From the NCBI GenBank assembly GCA_905221035.1, contig CAJNBP010000002.1, positions 1-64,000 of the forward strand: a stretch of DNA of 64,000 nt, read 5' to 3'. Positions 8,973-17,898 of the stretch are shown here, piece after piece; position 1 is the first letter of the stretch, and every line of letters starts with the position of its first letter. The notes below the pieces were generated by a model. It was not told the DNA's origin. It worked only from the letters and a program-made list of their open reading frames with translations, and made no database searches. A program made the position numbers and the translations under genes. The DNA comes from a bacterium (GTDB lineage: Bacteria > Bacillota > Bacilli > Lactobacillales > Streptococcaceae).

Positions 8973-10019
8973 TTATTTAAACTGTTCTGAGAAGCGGACA
9001 TCGCCTTGGTAGAATCCACGGATATCGTTAATTCCGTAACGGAGCATAGCTACGCGCTCTTGACCAAGACCAAAGGCAAATCCAGAGTAAACAGTCGCAT
9101 CGATTCCACTCATTTCAAGGACACGTGGGTGAACCATACCGGCACCCATAATTTCGATCCAACCTGTTTTCTTACATACGTTACAGCCTTCTCCACCACA
9201 CTTAAAGCATGAAACGTCAACCTCAACAGATGGCTCAGTGAATGGGAAATAAGATGGACGCAAACGGATCTGGCGCTCTTCACCAAACATTTTTTGGACA
9301 ATCAATTGAAGCGTTCCTTGAAGATCGGCCATAGAGATATTTTTCCCAACAACCAAGCCTTCGATTTGGTGGAATTGGTGACTGTGGGTCGCATCGTCCG
9401 TATCACGACGGAACACACGCCCTGGCGAGATCATCTTCAAAGGCCCTTTAGAGAAATCATGGGCATCCATAGCACGCGCTTGAACAGGAGACGTGTGGGT
9501 ACGAAGTAAGATTTCTTCTGTGATGTAGAAAGTGTCCTGCATATCACGGGCTGGGTGGTCTTTCGGAAGGTTCATACGCTCAAAGTTGTAGTAGTCTTGC
9601 TCCACTTCAAAACCATCCACGACTTGATACCCCATACCGATGAAAATATCTTCGATTTCTTCACTGGTTTGTGTGAGAACATGACGGTGACCAGTCGCAA
9701 CTGGGCGACCTGGAAGTGTCACATCGATACTCTCGCTAGCTAGTTGAGCTGCGACTTTCTTTTCTTCCAAGAGTTTAGCTGTTTCTTCAAAAGCAGCTGT
9801 CAAGACATCACGAGCTTCATTGACATGTTTCCCGATAATTGGACGCATCTCAGCAGAGACATCTTTCATCCCTTTGAGGATTTCCGTAAGTGACCCTTTT
9901 TTACCAAGGACAGAGACACGCAAATCTTGCATCTCTTTTTCATTTTCAGCAGTAATCTGCTTCAAGCTAGCCAGCGTTTCTTCGCGAAGCGCTTTTAATT
10001 GTTCTTCAATAGTTGACAT
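8973..10019 (-). CDS. pheS: Phenylalanyl-tRNA synthetase, alpha subunit
   Basis: The start [11 protein letters not shown] is supported by GGAGGAATT immediately before it, giving 348 residues. An upstream in-frame ATG would be inside the T-box terminator. An N-terminal coiled coil (about 1-90) binds tRNA. Class II motif 2 ([19 protein letters not shown]) and motif 3 ([17 protein letters not shown]) make up the catalytic core. A cysteine cluster [17 protein letters not shown] is present. Expression is under control of the T-box leader upstream. Confidence 0.96.
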   Translation of the reverse strand: MSTIEEQLKALREETLASLKQITAENEKEMQDLRVSVLGKKGSLTEILKGMKDVSAEMRPIIGKHVNEARDVLTAAFEETAKLLEEKKVAAQLASESIDVTLPGRPVATGHRHVLTQTSEEIEDIFIGMGYQVVDGFEVEQDYYNFERMNLPKDHPARDMQDTFYITEEILLRTHTSPVQARAMDAHDFSKGPLKMISPGRVFRRDTDDATHSHQFHQIEGLVVGKNISMADLQGTLQLIVQKMFGEERQIRLRPSYFPFTEPSVEVDVSCFKCGGEGCNVCKKTGWIEIMGAGMVHPRVLEMSGIDATVYSGFAFGLGQERVAMLRYGINDIRGFYQGDVRFSEQFK

Positions 10020-10045
10020 AATTCCTCCATCAGTCGCTCGTAGAT

Positions 10046-10225
10046 AAAAAGAAAACCACATGCCAAAAACTCCACTCGGAGCGTTGACACGCGGTACCAT
10101 CCGTTTTCATCTGACAAGTCAGACCTTCATTTCTAAATCCATGCACAAGTGAATTCACCCAGCTTTCATATAGAGAGCTTGCAGTCACGGCTCTCCTCCC
10201 TGATATACTTCCCTTGAGTTACTAG
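10046..10225 (-). promoter_or_regulatory. T-box leader (phenylalanine specific) of pheST
   Basis: The minus strand contains the conserved T-box TGGTACCGCG (10091-10099) and an upstream stem I with GAATTCAC, whose TTC (10151-10153) is a Phe specifier codon. The intrinsic terminator pairs ACCGCGTGTCAA (10084-10095) with TTGGCATGTGGT (10055-10066), 12 bp including G-T pairs, followed by a T-rich run. Uncharged tRNA-Phe would pair with the TGGTACC bulge and prevent this hairpin from forming, which turns pheST on. Confidence 0.92.
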
Positions 10226-10254
10226 TCTTGCAGATTTCTATTCAATTACTACTT

Positions 10255-10283
10255 AGTTTATCAGATTTTTAGTTAAAAAACAA
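10255..10283 (-). promoter_or_regulatory. Promoter of the pheST T-box transcript
   Basis: TTGTTT (10278-10283) and TAAACT (10255-10260) are spaced by 17 bp on the minus strand, about 30 bp before the T-box stem I. Confidence 0.6.
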
Positions 10284-10289
10284 GTTCGA

Positions 10290-10769
10290 TTAGACTAATT
10301 TCAATATAAAACCCATTCCTTTTTCTGTTGCTCCATCTTCCACAAATCCAAGCGACTTGAAACACCTCCTAGAAGCATGATTGTAGGTGTAGATTTCCTT
10401 GACTCTCAATTCTTTCCATCCTTTTACTCGAGCCAATTCAATCAAAGTACTTAGAACCTTTTTCCCAAGCCCTCGATGTTGGTAATCGGAATTCCCAATC
10501 ACAATGGGGAGATTATCCTGAGATAGTGTAACATCCCCAATTGGAAACCATTCTCCCTTCTCCTTGACTTCAATCCAAAAAAGCTCACCATGCTGATCCA
10601 AATAGGAATACATGGCTTCCAAAGTTTCTTGACTGTAAGGTCTCTTCACACCATCTACGAGGTAAACCAAGTTCACATCCTGATACCAAGCCAAAGCTTC
10701 CTCACAATGATTGACCTTACAATAAGGAACAAGACGCAGTGCATTATCTATTTGTAGGGCCTGTGTCAT
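10290..10769 (-). CDS. GNAT-family N-acetyltransferase
   Basis: The protein has 159 residues. Acetyl-CoA binding motif A is visible as SDYQHRGLGKKVLSTLIELA (about 94-113), and motif B as ASRRCFKSLGFVEDGA near 132-147. The start MTQALQ has AAAGGA at proper distance and overlaps the ParB-like gene by 26 bp, so the two are translationally coupled. The acceptor substrate is not evident; the RimJ/RimL-like layout suggests a protein or small amine. Confidence 0.85.
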   Translation of the reverse strand: MTQALQIDNALRLVPYCKVNHCEEALAWYQDVNLVYLVDGVKRPYSQETLEAMYSYLDQHGELFWIEVKEKGEWFPIGDVTLSQDNLPIVIGNSDYQHRGLGKKVLSTLIELARVKGWKELRVKEIYTYNHASRRCFKSLGFVEDGATEKGMGFILKLV

Positions 10770-11163
10770 CTGCTTTCCTTTTCAACAAGAGAGTTGCTGC
10801 TTGATTAAAACCCTCACACCAGTTATACCATTTTGCTTCATACTCATCTTGAGGTAAGATATGATTTTTTAAATCCAGAACAGAGTAAATCTTTCTTTCC
10901 TCACAAGCTTGCGCATAGAGATGATATAGTTCATCACCGCCGTCTCTATCAAACTCAGCAGAAATCGTATCTTGACCTGCCAATAAAGCCTGATAAGTCC
11001 TGTGATGCCCGTCTGTAATCAGCCAATAATCTCCAAAGGCAAGAATACTGATTGGATCGACTTGGATTGTTTCTGCCAACTGGTAAAGCCTCTGAATACC
11101 TTGTAACTTCTTCTCTGATAGGTAGAGTTGAGTTGGATGAAGATCTTTTATGTTAACTTTCAT
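10744..11163 (-). CDS. ParB/sulfiredoxin-fold domain protein
   Basis: This is a protein of 139 residues. It begins MKVNIKDLHPTQLYLS and carries the ParB-like nucleotide-binding motif ITDGHHRTYQALLAG (about 48-62), preceded by PISILAFGDYWL. The fold binds CTP or ATP in ParB, Srx and related small enzymes. There is no HTH, so it is not a partition protein. Its overlap with the acetyltransferase gene suggests a shared pathway, but I cannot name it. Confidence 0.65.
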   Translation of the reverse strand: MKVNIKDLHPTQLYLSEKKLQGIQRLYQLAETIQVDPISILAFGDYWLITDGHHRTYQALLAGQDTISAEFDRDGGDELYHLYAQACEERKIYSVLDLKNHILPQDEYEAKWYNWCEGFNQAATLLLKRKADDTGPTNR

Positions 11164-11190
11164 TTCTTTCTCCTCAAGGGAATTCGATAC

Positions 11191-11841
11191 TCACTTCTGT
11201 TTGCCTTTAAATCGCCATTGGAAGCGTAGCTTGTCATAGAAGGGAAATTCGATAAACAGGACTCCCAAGCCCACACAGAGACTGGCAAGGACATCTGATG
11301 GGTAGTGAACTCCTAGATAGACCCTTGATACCAGCACACTAACTAGGTAGAGGCCAAGGACGATTTGCACGATTTTTCTCCAAACTGGATTTTTAATCCG
11401 TTGACTAAGAATGACAATCAGAGAGCCGACCATCAAGGTTACAGCCAGAGAATGGCCGCTTGGAAAGGAAAATCCCTTCTCCTCCACCAGATGTAAGATA
11501 GCTGGTCGTGGGCGCTGGTATATATTTTTAAAGGTCACGATTAAAAGACCTGCTAAAGCCAAATTCCCCATCATAAGTAGGCTTTCAATCTTCCATCGCT
11601 TACGATAAAAGATAAAAGCTGTAATGACAACCCAAGTGATAATCACCGGAATATCAATCAAGCTTGTGATGGCCCTAAAAAGAATAGTCAAATAATCTGG
11701 TAAGTCTCCTCGAACGGCAGTCTGAATCGGTTGGTCAAAACCGACCAGCGTTTCAGGGTAAAATTTGACCATATAGCCAAGAATAACGAAAAGTAAAAGG
11801 GCAAAACTGCCCTTCATTAAAAATGTTTGTTTATCTTTCAT
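11191..11841 (-). CDS. PAP2-family membrane phosphatase
   Basis: The protein has 216 residues with about six membrane segments. The three phosphatase motifs appear in order: KNIYQRPRP, SFPSGHS and RVYLGVHYPSDV, with the catalytic His in the last two. Relatives dephosphorylate undecaprenyl pyrophosphate or phosphatidylglycerophosphate. The start overlaps the ribU stop by 11 bp, so it sits in an operon under the FMN riboswitch. That placement does not prove a riboflavin-related role. Confidence 0.88.
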   Translation of the reverse strand: MKDKQTFLMKGSFALLLFVILGYMVKFYPETLVGFDQPIQTAVRGDLPDYLTILFRAITSLIDIPVIITWVVITAFIFYRKRWKIESLLMMGNLALAGLLIVTFKNIYQRPRPAILHLVEEKGFSFPSGHSLAVTLMVGSLIVILSQRIKNPVWRKIVQIVLGLYLVSVLVSRVYLGVHYPSDVLASLCVGLGVLFIEFPFYDKLRFQWRFKGKQK

Positions 11842-12394
11842 AATGTTTTAAGGTTGGTTTCAAGAGAACATACAACAACCAGAATGAAACGGCAAAGATG
11901 ATACCCTCAATCAAATTAAAAGGCAATACCATAGTCATTAGGTAGTTGGAAAGTCCCAAAATTTTTCCAATATCAAAGTTAGCAAACTTCGCGTACAAAG
12001 GAACAGCGTAAACATAGTTGAGAACCAACATTGCCACGGTCAAGCCAATAGTTCCAGCTAGAGATCCTAGTAGGAAACGAAGGGTCGTCCGTTCCTTTTT
12101 CCAAATCAAAGCAAATACGATGACAAAAACTCCCAAAGCTACAATATTCATCGGCAAACCAATGTAAGTATTCACTCCCTGACTGTTAAGAAGCAATTTC
12201 AAGAGTGAGCGAAGCAAGAGGATTCCTAGAGCAGCAGGCAAATCCATGACCACCAAGCCCACAAGGACTGGCAAGATACTAAATTCGATCTTGAGGAAGG
12301 ATGCCGCTGGCAAGAGCGGAAAGTCAAAGTACATCAGCACAAATGAGATGGCTGATAGAATTGCAATGGTCGAAAGTCGACGTGTGTTTGTCAT
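11831..12394 (-). CDS. ribU: Riboflavin ECF transporter, substrate-binding S component
   Basis: The ATG at 12394 (MTNTRRLSTIAIL) has GGAGG 8 bp upstream, giving 187 residues; the longer reading frame would start with TTG before the SD. Six hydrophobic segments and the N-terminal ILSAISFVLMYFDFPLLP stretch with the following FLKIEFSILP are characteristic of RibU. It captures riboflavin and needs a shared EcfA-EcfA'-EcfT module encoded elsewhere. The FMN riboswitch directly upstream confirms the vitamin assignment. Confidence 0.92.
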   Translation of the reverse strand: MTNTRRLSTIAILSAISFVLMYFDFPLLPAASFLKIEFSILPVLVGLVVMDLPAALGILLLRSLLKLLLNSQGVNTYIGLPMNIVALGVFVIVFALIWKKERTTLRFLLGSLAGTIGLTVAMLVLNYVYAVPLYAKFANFDIGKILGLSNYLMTMVLPFNLIEGIIFAVSFWLLYVLLKPTLKHYER

Positions 12395-12548
12395 AACAGG
12401 TTCCTCCAATTTTCTATAAAATCAGAAGAAGTTAGAAAGGATTCCTCTATCTATTCTCACTTTTTATATCCCAAATCTTCCCTCTTACTCTATTGAGCAA
12501 GCGGTTACAATCCGGCTATAAATCTATCAGAACAGACAAAGCCATTCT

Positions 12549-12775
12549 TTCGTCTTCTCCCATCCAGACTATACTGTCGGTTGTGGAATCTCACCACATC
12601 AGCTTGCGCTCGCGGACTTATTTGGCTAAGATATTTTAGATTTATCTAGGCGTCGCAGTCGAAGATAATACTTAAAGTATATCGAGACAAGACAACGACG
12701 AGAAAGCTAAAATAGCTAGTCAAATTTACCGCCGGTCGGGAATTTCACCCTGCCCTGAAGACTCTTTTATCATAA
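12549..12775 (-). promoter_or_regulatory. FMN riboswitch (RFN element) of ribU
   Basis: The minus strand reads GTCTTCAGGGCAGGGTGAAATTCCCGACCGGCGGTA, a long variable arm, then CCGCGAGCGCAAGCTGATGTGGTGAGATTCCACAACCGACAGTATAGTCTGGATGGGAGAAGAC (split here across consecutive conserved blocks). P1 closes GTCTTC/GAAGAC. All the conserved RFN blocks are present. The variable arm (12620-12727) is unusually long. I see no clear intrinsic terminator before ribU, so control may be translational or through an unrecognised fold. Confidence 0.93.
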
Positions 12776-12778
12776 CAA

Positions 12779-12806
12779 AAAACGCTTGCAAGCGCAAGCA
12801 TTTTGT
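12779..12806 (-). terminator. Terminator of trmL
   Basis: The minus strand carries a hairpin AACGCTTG/CAAGCGTT-like palindrome (TGCTTGCGCTTGCAAGCG) followed by TTTTTTG, 14 bp after the trmL stop codon. Confidence 0.75.
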
Positions 12807-12819
12807 TCATTTTCATTAT

Positions 12820-13323
12820 TTATTTCAATTTATCCACTTCATAGGTATGAACAAGCTCAAGACCTGCAAAATTCTGCTGGCGGAGGGCTTCGTAGACAAT
12901 CATGCAGACGGTATTAGACACATTGAGGCTGCGGACGTGTTCATCATTCATAGGAATACGGAGAGCCTTCTCAGGATGTTCTCGCATAAAGTCCTCAGGC
13001 AAACCCTTGTCTTCACGTCCAAAGAGAAAATAATGGTCCTCATCAGTCGATAAATCCACCTCAGAATAGACTTTTTCCGCGAATTTCGAAATCAGATAGA
13101 GTTTTCCCTTCATCTGGGACATAAAATCTTCCAAACTCTCGTAAAAATAAATCTCTAGCTTATCCCAATAATCCAATCCAGCCCGCTTCATTTTGCGGTC
13201 ATCGATAGGAAAGCCCATAGGCTTGATGATGTGGAGGGGAGAATTGGTCGCAGCGCAAGTACGCGCGATATTGCCTGTATTTTGTGGAATTTGAGGTTCA
13301 AATAATACAATGTGATTTGTCAT
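12820..13323 (-). CDS. trmL: tRNA (cytidine/uridine-34-2'-O)-methyltransferase, SPOUT family
   Basis: The start [10 protein letters not shown] is preceded by GAAAGGAAG, giving 167 residues; an upstream ATG would lie in the leader terminator. SPOUT signatures are [12 protein letters not shown] (motif 1), [10 protein letters not shown] (motif 2) and [24 protein letters not shown] (motif 3, the knot that binds SAM). TrmL/CspR methylates the wobble ribose of certain tRNA-Leu species. It is a single-gene transcript with a leader containing its own terminator. Confidence 0.92.
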   Translation of the reverse strand: MTNHIVLFEPQIPQNTGNIARTCAATNSPLHIIKPMGFPIDDRKMKRAGLDYWDKLEIYFYESLEDFMSQMKGKLYLISKFAEKVYSEVDLSTDEDHYFLFGREDKGLPEDFMREHPEKALRIPMNDEHVRSLNVSNTVCMIVYEALRQQNFAGLELVHTYEVDKLK

Positions 13324-13345
13324 GACTTGCTTCCTTTCACCATTG

Positions 13346-13393
13346 CAAAAAAATAGCCACACTGCCCGGAGTCAAGCTCAGCAAACAGCGTGG
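13346..13393 (-). terminator. Leader terminator upstream of trmL
   Basis: An 8-bp stem with one G-T pair and a T7 run, positioned 23 bp before the trmL start codon. Confidence 0.6.
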
Positions 13394-13452
13394 TTAAGGC
13401 ATCGTTAACTTACCTCACAACAGGTTTGAAGTAAATCAGCGAAACTACTTTC
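13346..13452 (-). ncRNA. Candidate small RNA or attenuator in the trmL leader
   Basis: From the promoter at 13455-13482 a transcript of about 100 nt would end at a terminator hairpin (CCACGCTG at 13386-13393 pairing with CAGTGTGG at 13357-13364, then CTATTTTTTT). Upstream it can form ACCT-GTTGTG-AGGT and GTTAA-CGATGCC-TTAAC stems. The terminator lies before the trmL SD. It is therefore either an attenuated leader or an independent small RNA. Not matched to a known family. Confidence 0.5.
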
Positions 13453-13454
13453 TT

Positions 13455-13482
13455 AGTATAACACTTTCAGAATCATTGTCAA
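13455..13482 (-). promoter_or_regulatory. Promoter of the trmL leader
   Basis: Consensus TTGACA (13477-13482) and TATACT (13455-13460), 16 bp apart on the minus strand. Confidence 0.75.
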
Positions 13483-13515
13483 TAGAAACGACTTGATTTT
13501 TTCAATTTTTTCAAG

Positions 13516-14346
13516 CTATTTCCAAGGGTTGTAAAATCGTCCCTGATTCTGCAAGATAAGTAGTAAACTAGCTACTAAAAATAAGGCTGCCAAGAGCAAG
13601 GTAAGATAATCTCCTTTTTTCAAGGCTTGATAACTATACCAAGTCCGTTTTTTCTCTTTCCCAAAACGGCGAAGTTCCATGGCAGTCGCGATGGTATCAA
13701 TGCGTTCTAACGAGCTAAAAATCAAGGGAGTAATAATGCGCAGATTGCCTTTGATTCGTTGCATAAGAGAAGCTTTCTTAGATAATTCCATCCCACGCGC
13801 TTCCTGAGACATCTTGATAGTAAAGAATTCTTCCTGCAAATCTGGAATATAGCGCAAGGTCAGACTGACAGAATAGGCAATCTTATAAGGCACACCAATT
13901 TGATTTAAACTAGAAGCAAACTGACTAGGATGAGTTGTCATCAAAAAGATAATAGCTAGGGGAATGGTGCAAAGATACTTAATGGCCAGATTTAGCAGAT
14001 AAAAGAGCTCTTGGCTAGTCAGAGTGTAGGCACCGATTCCCTGCCAAATCACACTTCTCTCTCCGTAAAGTCCAACCCCATACTCGGGAGAAAAGAGATA
14101 GACCATCAAGACGTTTAAAACGGCAAATACCGTCGCAAAAACGGCCACAAAGGAAACATCTTTAAAACGGATTTCTGACAAATAGAGGAGAAAGACCGAA
14201 AAGACAGCAATCAGAACAAGCAATCTGGTATCATAGCTAATCATGGCAGCCAGTGACACGAGAATGAAAAAGAGAAGTTTCCCAGCTCCTGACAAGCGAT
14301 GAATCACAGTATCTCTATGCTGGTAACCGATTAATTTAGCTTGCAT
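13516..14346 (-). CDS. ECF transporter transmembrane component (EcfT-like)
   Basis: The protein has 276 residues. Hydrophobic segments fill the first 130 residues. Two cytoplasmic coupling-helix motifs follow, seen as [10 protein letters not shown] (Ala-Arg-Gly) and [10 protein letters not shown] (variant of the second A-R-G motif), which contact the ATPases. It starts 16 bp inside the EcfA-like gene, so coupled translation is likely. It forms a dedicated module with the double ATPase upstream and probably the UPF0397 S component. Confidence 0.9.
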   Translation of the reverse strand: MQAKLIGYQHRDTVIHRLSGAGKLLFFILVSLAAMISYDTRLLVLIAVFSVFLLYLSEIRFKDVSFVAVFATVFAVLNVLMVYLFSPEYGVGLYGERSVIWQGIGAYTLTSQELFYLLNLAIKYLCTIPLAIIFLMTTHPSQFASSLNQIGVPYKIAYSVSLTLRYIPDLQEEFFTIKMSQEARGMELSKKASLMQRIKGNLRIITPLIFSSLERIDTIATAMELRRFGKEKKRTWYSYQALKKGDYLTLLLAALFLVASLLLILQNQGRFYNPWK

Positions 14347-16013
14347 CCTTCTCTCCTTTCTTTGTAAAATGCCGTTAAAGCAAGTGGATCCACGTCTAGT
14401 TTCTTGGCCAAGTTAAAGATAGAGGTTTCTTTTAGATTAGCTTTTACTAACAACTCGGGATTACTCAACAGACTAGCTGGATCAGTATCGGCAATCAATT
14501 CTCCATCCGCCATGACAAGGGCCCGGTCTGAATAATCCAGCATCAATTGCATATCATGAGTAATCATGACAATCGTATGCCCTTTTTGATGCAGCTCTTC
14601 GAGAAATTCCATAATCTCAGTATAGTTCTTCTGGTCTTGACCTGCAGTCGGTTCATCTAGGAGGATAATTTCAGCTCCTAAAACCAAAATCGATGCAATA
14701 GTGACACGTTTTTTCTGTCCAAACGAAAGGGCAGAAATGGGCCAATTACGGAATTCATAAAGACCACAGATTTTCAAGGTTTCATAGACTCTCGTTTCAA
14801 TTTCCTGCTCGTCCACACCTCGCAAACGAAGCCCTAGAGCCACCTCATCAAAAATCATATTGGTTGAAATCATTTGATTGGGATTTTGCAGCACATAGCC
14901 TACTCGTTCCGCCCGCTCTGCAACAGAATCTCCTTTGATATCCTGTTCGTCCCAAAGATAGCGGCCTTCCGTCTGAATAAAGCTACTTAAGGCCTTGGCT
15001 AGAGTTGACTTCCCTGCTCCATTTTTCCCGACAATGGCAATATTTTCACCCTTTTTAATATCTAAATAAATGGATTTTAAAATCGGTCTATCGTCATAAG
15101 AAAAAGACACATCCTCTAGTCTAAAGAGTGACTGCAATTCTGGGGTTTCTTTTACCAGTTCCGTTCGCAACTGAACCTGGCCTTTTGAGATAGACAAGTT
15201 GTCCAAATTTGCCAATTGTTCTTCCTTGGCTAAATCCACACCCAATTGACGGAGAGTGGTTAGATAAAGGGGTTCTCGAATTCCATTTTGGGTCAACAAA
15301 TCAGTCGTTAGTAGCTGGTCAGGACCACCATTAAAAAGGATACGACCATCGTTTATCAAGACAATCCGATCTACAGGGCGATGCAGAACATCCTCCAAAC
15401 GATGCTCAATAATAAGGGTCGTCGTCCCCTCTTCCTTATGAATCTGATCAATCAATTCGATAATATCCTGACCTGACTTGGGATCAAGATTGGCAAGTGG
15501 CTCATCAAACAAAAGAATCGGACTCTCATCAATCAAAACACCAGCCAAACTGACCCGCTGCTTTTGTCCACCTGACAAATCCTGGGGACGCTGAGACAGT
15601 AAAGAAAGAAGGTCCAGCTTTTCAGCCCATTTATGAACACGACCTTTCATATCTTCTAGACCTGTTACATCATTTTCCAGAGCAAAAGCCAAATCCTCTG
15701 CCACGGACAAGCCGATAAACTGCCCATCTGTATCCTGCAAAACTGTGCTAACCAGATGAGATTTATCATAGATGCTCATATCAAAGGCTACTTGCCCCTT
15801 AATCAAAAATTCTCCAGACTTCTGCCCCTTGTAAATATTGGGAATAATCCCATTCAAACACTGACCCAAGGTAGACTTACCTGACCCAGATGGTCCAACA
15901 ATTAAGACTTTCTCTCCCTTATAAATGGTCAAGTCCATCCCTTGCAAGGTTGGTTCTTGTTGCGTTTCATATTGGAAAGAGAAATCCTTCCACTCAATTA
16001 TAGCTTCTTTCAT
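14331..16013 (-). CDS. ECF transporter ATPase with two fused nucleotide-binding domains (YkoD-like)
   Basis: The protein has 560 residues with two ABC cassettes. Domain 1 has Walker [10 protein letters not shown] (about 37), [11 protein letters not shown] and [10 protein letters not shown]. Domain 2 has Walker [10 protein letters not shown] (about 330), [11 protein letters not shown] and [10 protein letters not shown]. The fused form replaces the usual EcfA/EcfA' pair and is typical of dedicated group I transporters. It is followed by EcfT and preceded by the S component, with a BOX element in between. Confidence 0.92.
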   Translation of the reverse strand: MKEAIIEWKDFSFQYETQQEPTLQGMDLTIYKGEKVLIVGPSGSGKSTLGQCLNGIIPNIYKGQKSGEFLIKGQVAFDMSIYDKSHLVSTVLQDTDGQFIGLSVAEDLAFALENDVTGLEDMKGRVHKWAEKLDLLSLLSQRPQDLSGGQKQRVSLAGVLIDESPILLFDEPLANLDPKSGQDIIELIDQIHKEEGTTTLIIEHRLEDVLHRPVDRIVLINDGRILFNGGPDQLLTTDLLTQNGIREPLYLTTLRQLGVDLAKEEQLANLDNLSISKGQVQLRTELVKETPELQSLFRLEDVSFSYDDRPILKSIYLDIKKGENIAIVGKNGAGKSTLAKALSSFIQTEGRYLWDEQDIKGDSVAERAERVGYVLQNPNQMISTNMIFDEVALGLRLRGVDEQEIETRVYETLKICGLYEFRNWPISALSFGQKKRVTIASILVLGAEIILLDEPTAGQDQKNYTEIMEFLEELHQKGHTIVMITHDMQLMLDYSDRALVMADGELIADTDPASLLSNPELLVKANLKETSIFNLAKKLDVDPLALTAFYKERREGCKLN

Positions 16014-16182
16014 CTTACTCTCTTCATTCGCTTCTTAGACTTCTATTTTATCATAAATCTAACCCTTCTTGCAGACTCTTCTCTTAAAAACTTAGCACCA
16101 AGAAGATTCCTAGCCTAGACTGGTTACCTGACTAGTCTATAAACATCAAAAAAGACTGGTTGCCCAGCCTTCCCCATCATTT

Positions 16183-16298
16183 TATACTCAATGAAAATCA
16201 AAGAACAAACTAGGAAGCTAGCCACAGGTTGCTCAAAACACTGTTTTGAGGTTGCAGATAGAGCTGACGTAGTTTGAAGAGATTTTCGAAGAGTATTA
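16183..16298. repeat. BOX element (short form) inside the ECF operon
   Basis: This repeat of 116 bp begins TATACTCAATGAAAATCAAAG, contains the CAAAACACTGTTTTGAG palindrome and ends GATTTTCGAAGAGTATTAG. It lacks part of boxA compared with the copy at 6164. Its right end overlaps the stop of the UPF0397 gene by a few bases. It separates the S component from its ATPase gene. Confidence 0.88.
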
Positions 16299-16844
16299 GT
16301 CCTTTTTCAAACTTCCTGCACGAGTTTGGGTTCCTGCATAGGCAAGCAAGAGAAGAGTTCCTGCAATAGCTACAGATACACCATTAGCAATTCCTGCAAC
16401 AATCCCTTGGGCAAACACTTTTTCTGCTGCTTCTTGATAAATCACAACATCTCCAAGTGGTGCCAAGACACCCCAAACAAGGGCATTTGCAAGTAGTTGA
16501 ATAAGGTTAAAAATAAGAATATCTTTCCAGTCAAAGACACCATTGATCACGCGAACGTACTTTCTAAATAGTCCCACAGCTAGACCAAAGAGCCCGCTAG
16601 CGATAATCCAAGTCCACCACAGACCATAGCCAGCAAGAGAGTCCTTGATTGCATGACCAATCAACCCGACAAGCAAACCGATAATCGGTCCAAAAATAAT
16701 AGAAAGTAGTGCTTGTACCGCATACTGAAGCTGGATGCTTGTATTTGGAACAGGGGTTGGAATATTGATCATCCCGATGACGACAAAGAGGGCAGCGCCA
16801 ATTCCGACAGCAACAACTTGTTTAATTGTAAATTTGATTTCCAT
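16296..16844 (-). CDS. ECF transporter S component, UPF0397 family
   Basis: This membrane protein of 182 residues has five to six hydrophobic segments. Conserved stretches are [20 protein letters not shown] near the start and [21 protein letters not shown]0397 members act as substrate-binding subunits beside EcfA/EcfT genes. The substrate is not established from sequence. The neighbouring SAM-hydrolase family gene hints at a nucleoside, SAM-derived or vitamin ligand (inference). Confidence 0.85.
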   Translation of the reverse strand: MEIKFTIKQVVAVGIGAALFVVIGMINIPTPVPNTSIQLQYAVQALLSIIFGPIIGLLVGLIGHAIKDSLAGYGLWWTWIIASGLFGLAVGLFRKYVRVINGVFDWKDILIFNLIQLLANALVWGVLAPLGDVVIYQEAAEKVFAQGIVAGIANGVSVAIAGTLLLLAYAGTQTRAGSLKKD

Positions 16845-16862
16845 ACTATTTATTCTCCTATT

Positions 16863-17711
16863 TTATCCTTCTATTTTCTTTATTTCAATGGTCCAAGATG
16901 AACCGACACCCACATTATAAGCCTTGGCAAAAGAACCTTGGTTGATAGCCAGACCTAAACGATAGAGAGAGTTGATGTAAAGGATGGGTTGTCCAATTCT
17001 CACATCTGCAAATGATTTGCCATAGACAACCTGATTTTGATAGACCAGCATATCTGCATGATAGATGGTCACTTCAAAACGGTCACCAAATTCTGGTTCC
17101 AGTTTGTAAAATTCTTCTCGCGTGATAGAGGTCCAGAGCGAACCAAAACGTACATCCAGAATGTCAATGGCTCCCTTGACCAGATGATCTTCAATGATGG
17201 TCTCTACGACTGGAAGCTCTACAATCTGGTCCACACTGAGCTCTGGCCCCACTTCCTCAAAACTAATGTGACCACTGGCTAGTTTGGCACCAGTATAGGC
17301 ATAAACATCACGACCGTGGAAGGTATAAGAATGCTCTGTATTTTGACGTCTATTGGCTACTTCAGAAATCTCACGAATAGCTACAATGCCAACGTGTTTC
17401 TTGATAAAGGAAAGCGTCCCATTATCTGGCGTGACAATGTATTGATTTTTTGCAGTCTTGGCAACCACACTCTTACGTTTCGAGCCGACACCTGGGTCAA
17501 CCACCGATACAAAAGTCGTTCCCTCAGGCCAGTAATCCACCGTCTGAAAGAGACGATAGCTCCCCTCAAAAATATTATAAGGCGTGATATCGTGCGTTAA
17601 GTGATGGATTTTTAAGGTTGGAGACTCTTCTAAAGCCACTCCAATCATAGCCGATACCGCACCATCTACCAGACCAAAGTCTGATTGTAATACCAGTAAA
17701 TTATTATTCAT
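16863..17711 (-). CDS. SAM hydroxide adenosyltransferase family protein (DUF62, SAM-dependent halogenase fold)
   Basis: The protein has 282 residues. It begins LLVLQSDFGLVDGAVSAMIG and contains HDITPYNIFEGSYRL, VDPGVGSKRKS and VTPDNGTLSF, the N-terminal SAM-binding motifs shared with fluorinase and chlorinase. Most bacterial DUF62 proteins use hydroxide and split SAM into adenosine and methionine. The gene is 18 bp upstream of the UPF0397 S component, in the same operon. Its role with the transporter is unresolved. It is divergent from trkA across a 187-bp spacer. Confidence 0.85.
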   Translation of the reverse strand: MNNNLLVLQSDFGLVDGAVSAMIGVALEESPTLKIHHLTHDITPYNIFEGSYRLFQTVDYWPEGTTFVSVVDPGVGSKRKSVVAKTAKNQYIVTPDNGTLSFIKKHVGIVAIREISEVANRRQNTEHSYTFHGRDVYAYTGAKLASGHISFEEVGPELSVDQIVELPVVETIIEDHLVKGAIDILDVRFGSLWTSITREEFYKLEPEFGDRFEVTIYHADMLVYQNQVVYGKSFADVRIGQPILYINSLYRLGLAINQGSFAKAYNVGVGSSWTIEIKKIEG

Positions 17712-17898
17712 TTTGTCTCCTTGTGTACCCTTTATCTTACCACATTTCAGAGGAAGTCGCTAATAGCTATTTCAATTGGTTAGGTTATAGTTTTACCTTA
17801 TAACAAAATTTCATTAAAAGCTCTTGTTATTAGCTAGTAGGTGCATTTTTTCTTGAAAAAAGGTATGATAGTTACATCATGAAAAAGTAGGTTTTAAT

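Noticed and set aside
10020-10100. A longer N-terminus for PheS
   Set aside because: The extra codons run through the T-box terminator; the ATG at 10019 has a perfect SD and matches family N-termini.
17712-17898. A possible riboswitch between the divergent DUF62 and trkA genes
   Set aside because: Only a short inverted repeat (GTTATA/TATAAC) is visible. No conserved aptamer block (SAM, purine, PreQ1) and no terminator were found.
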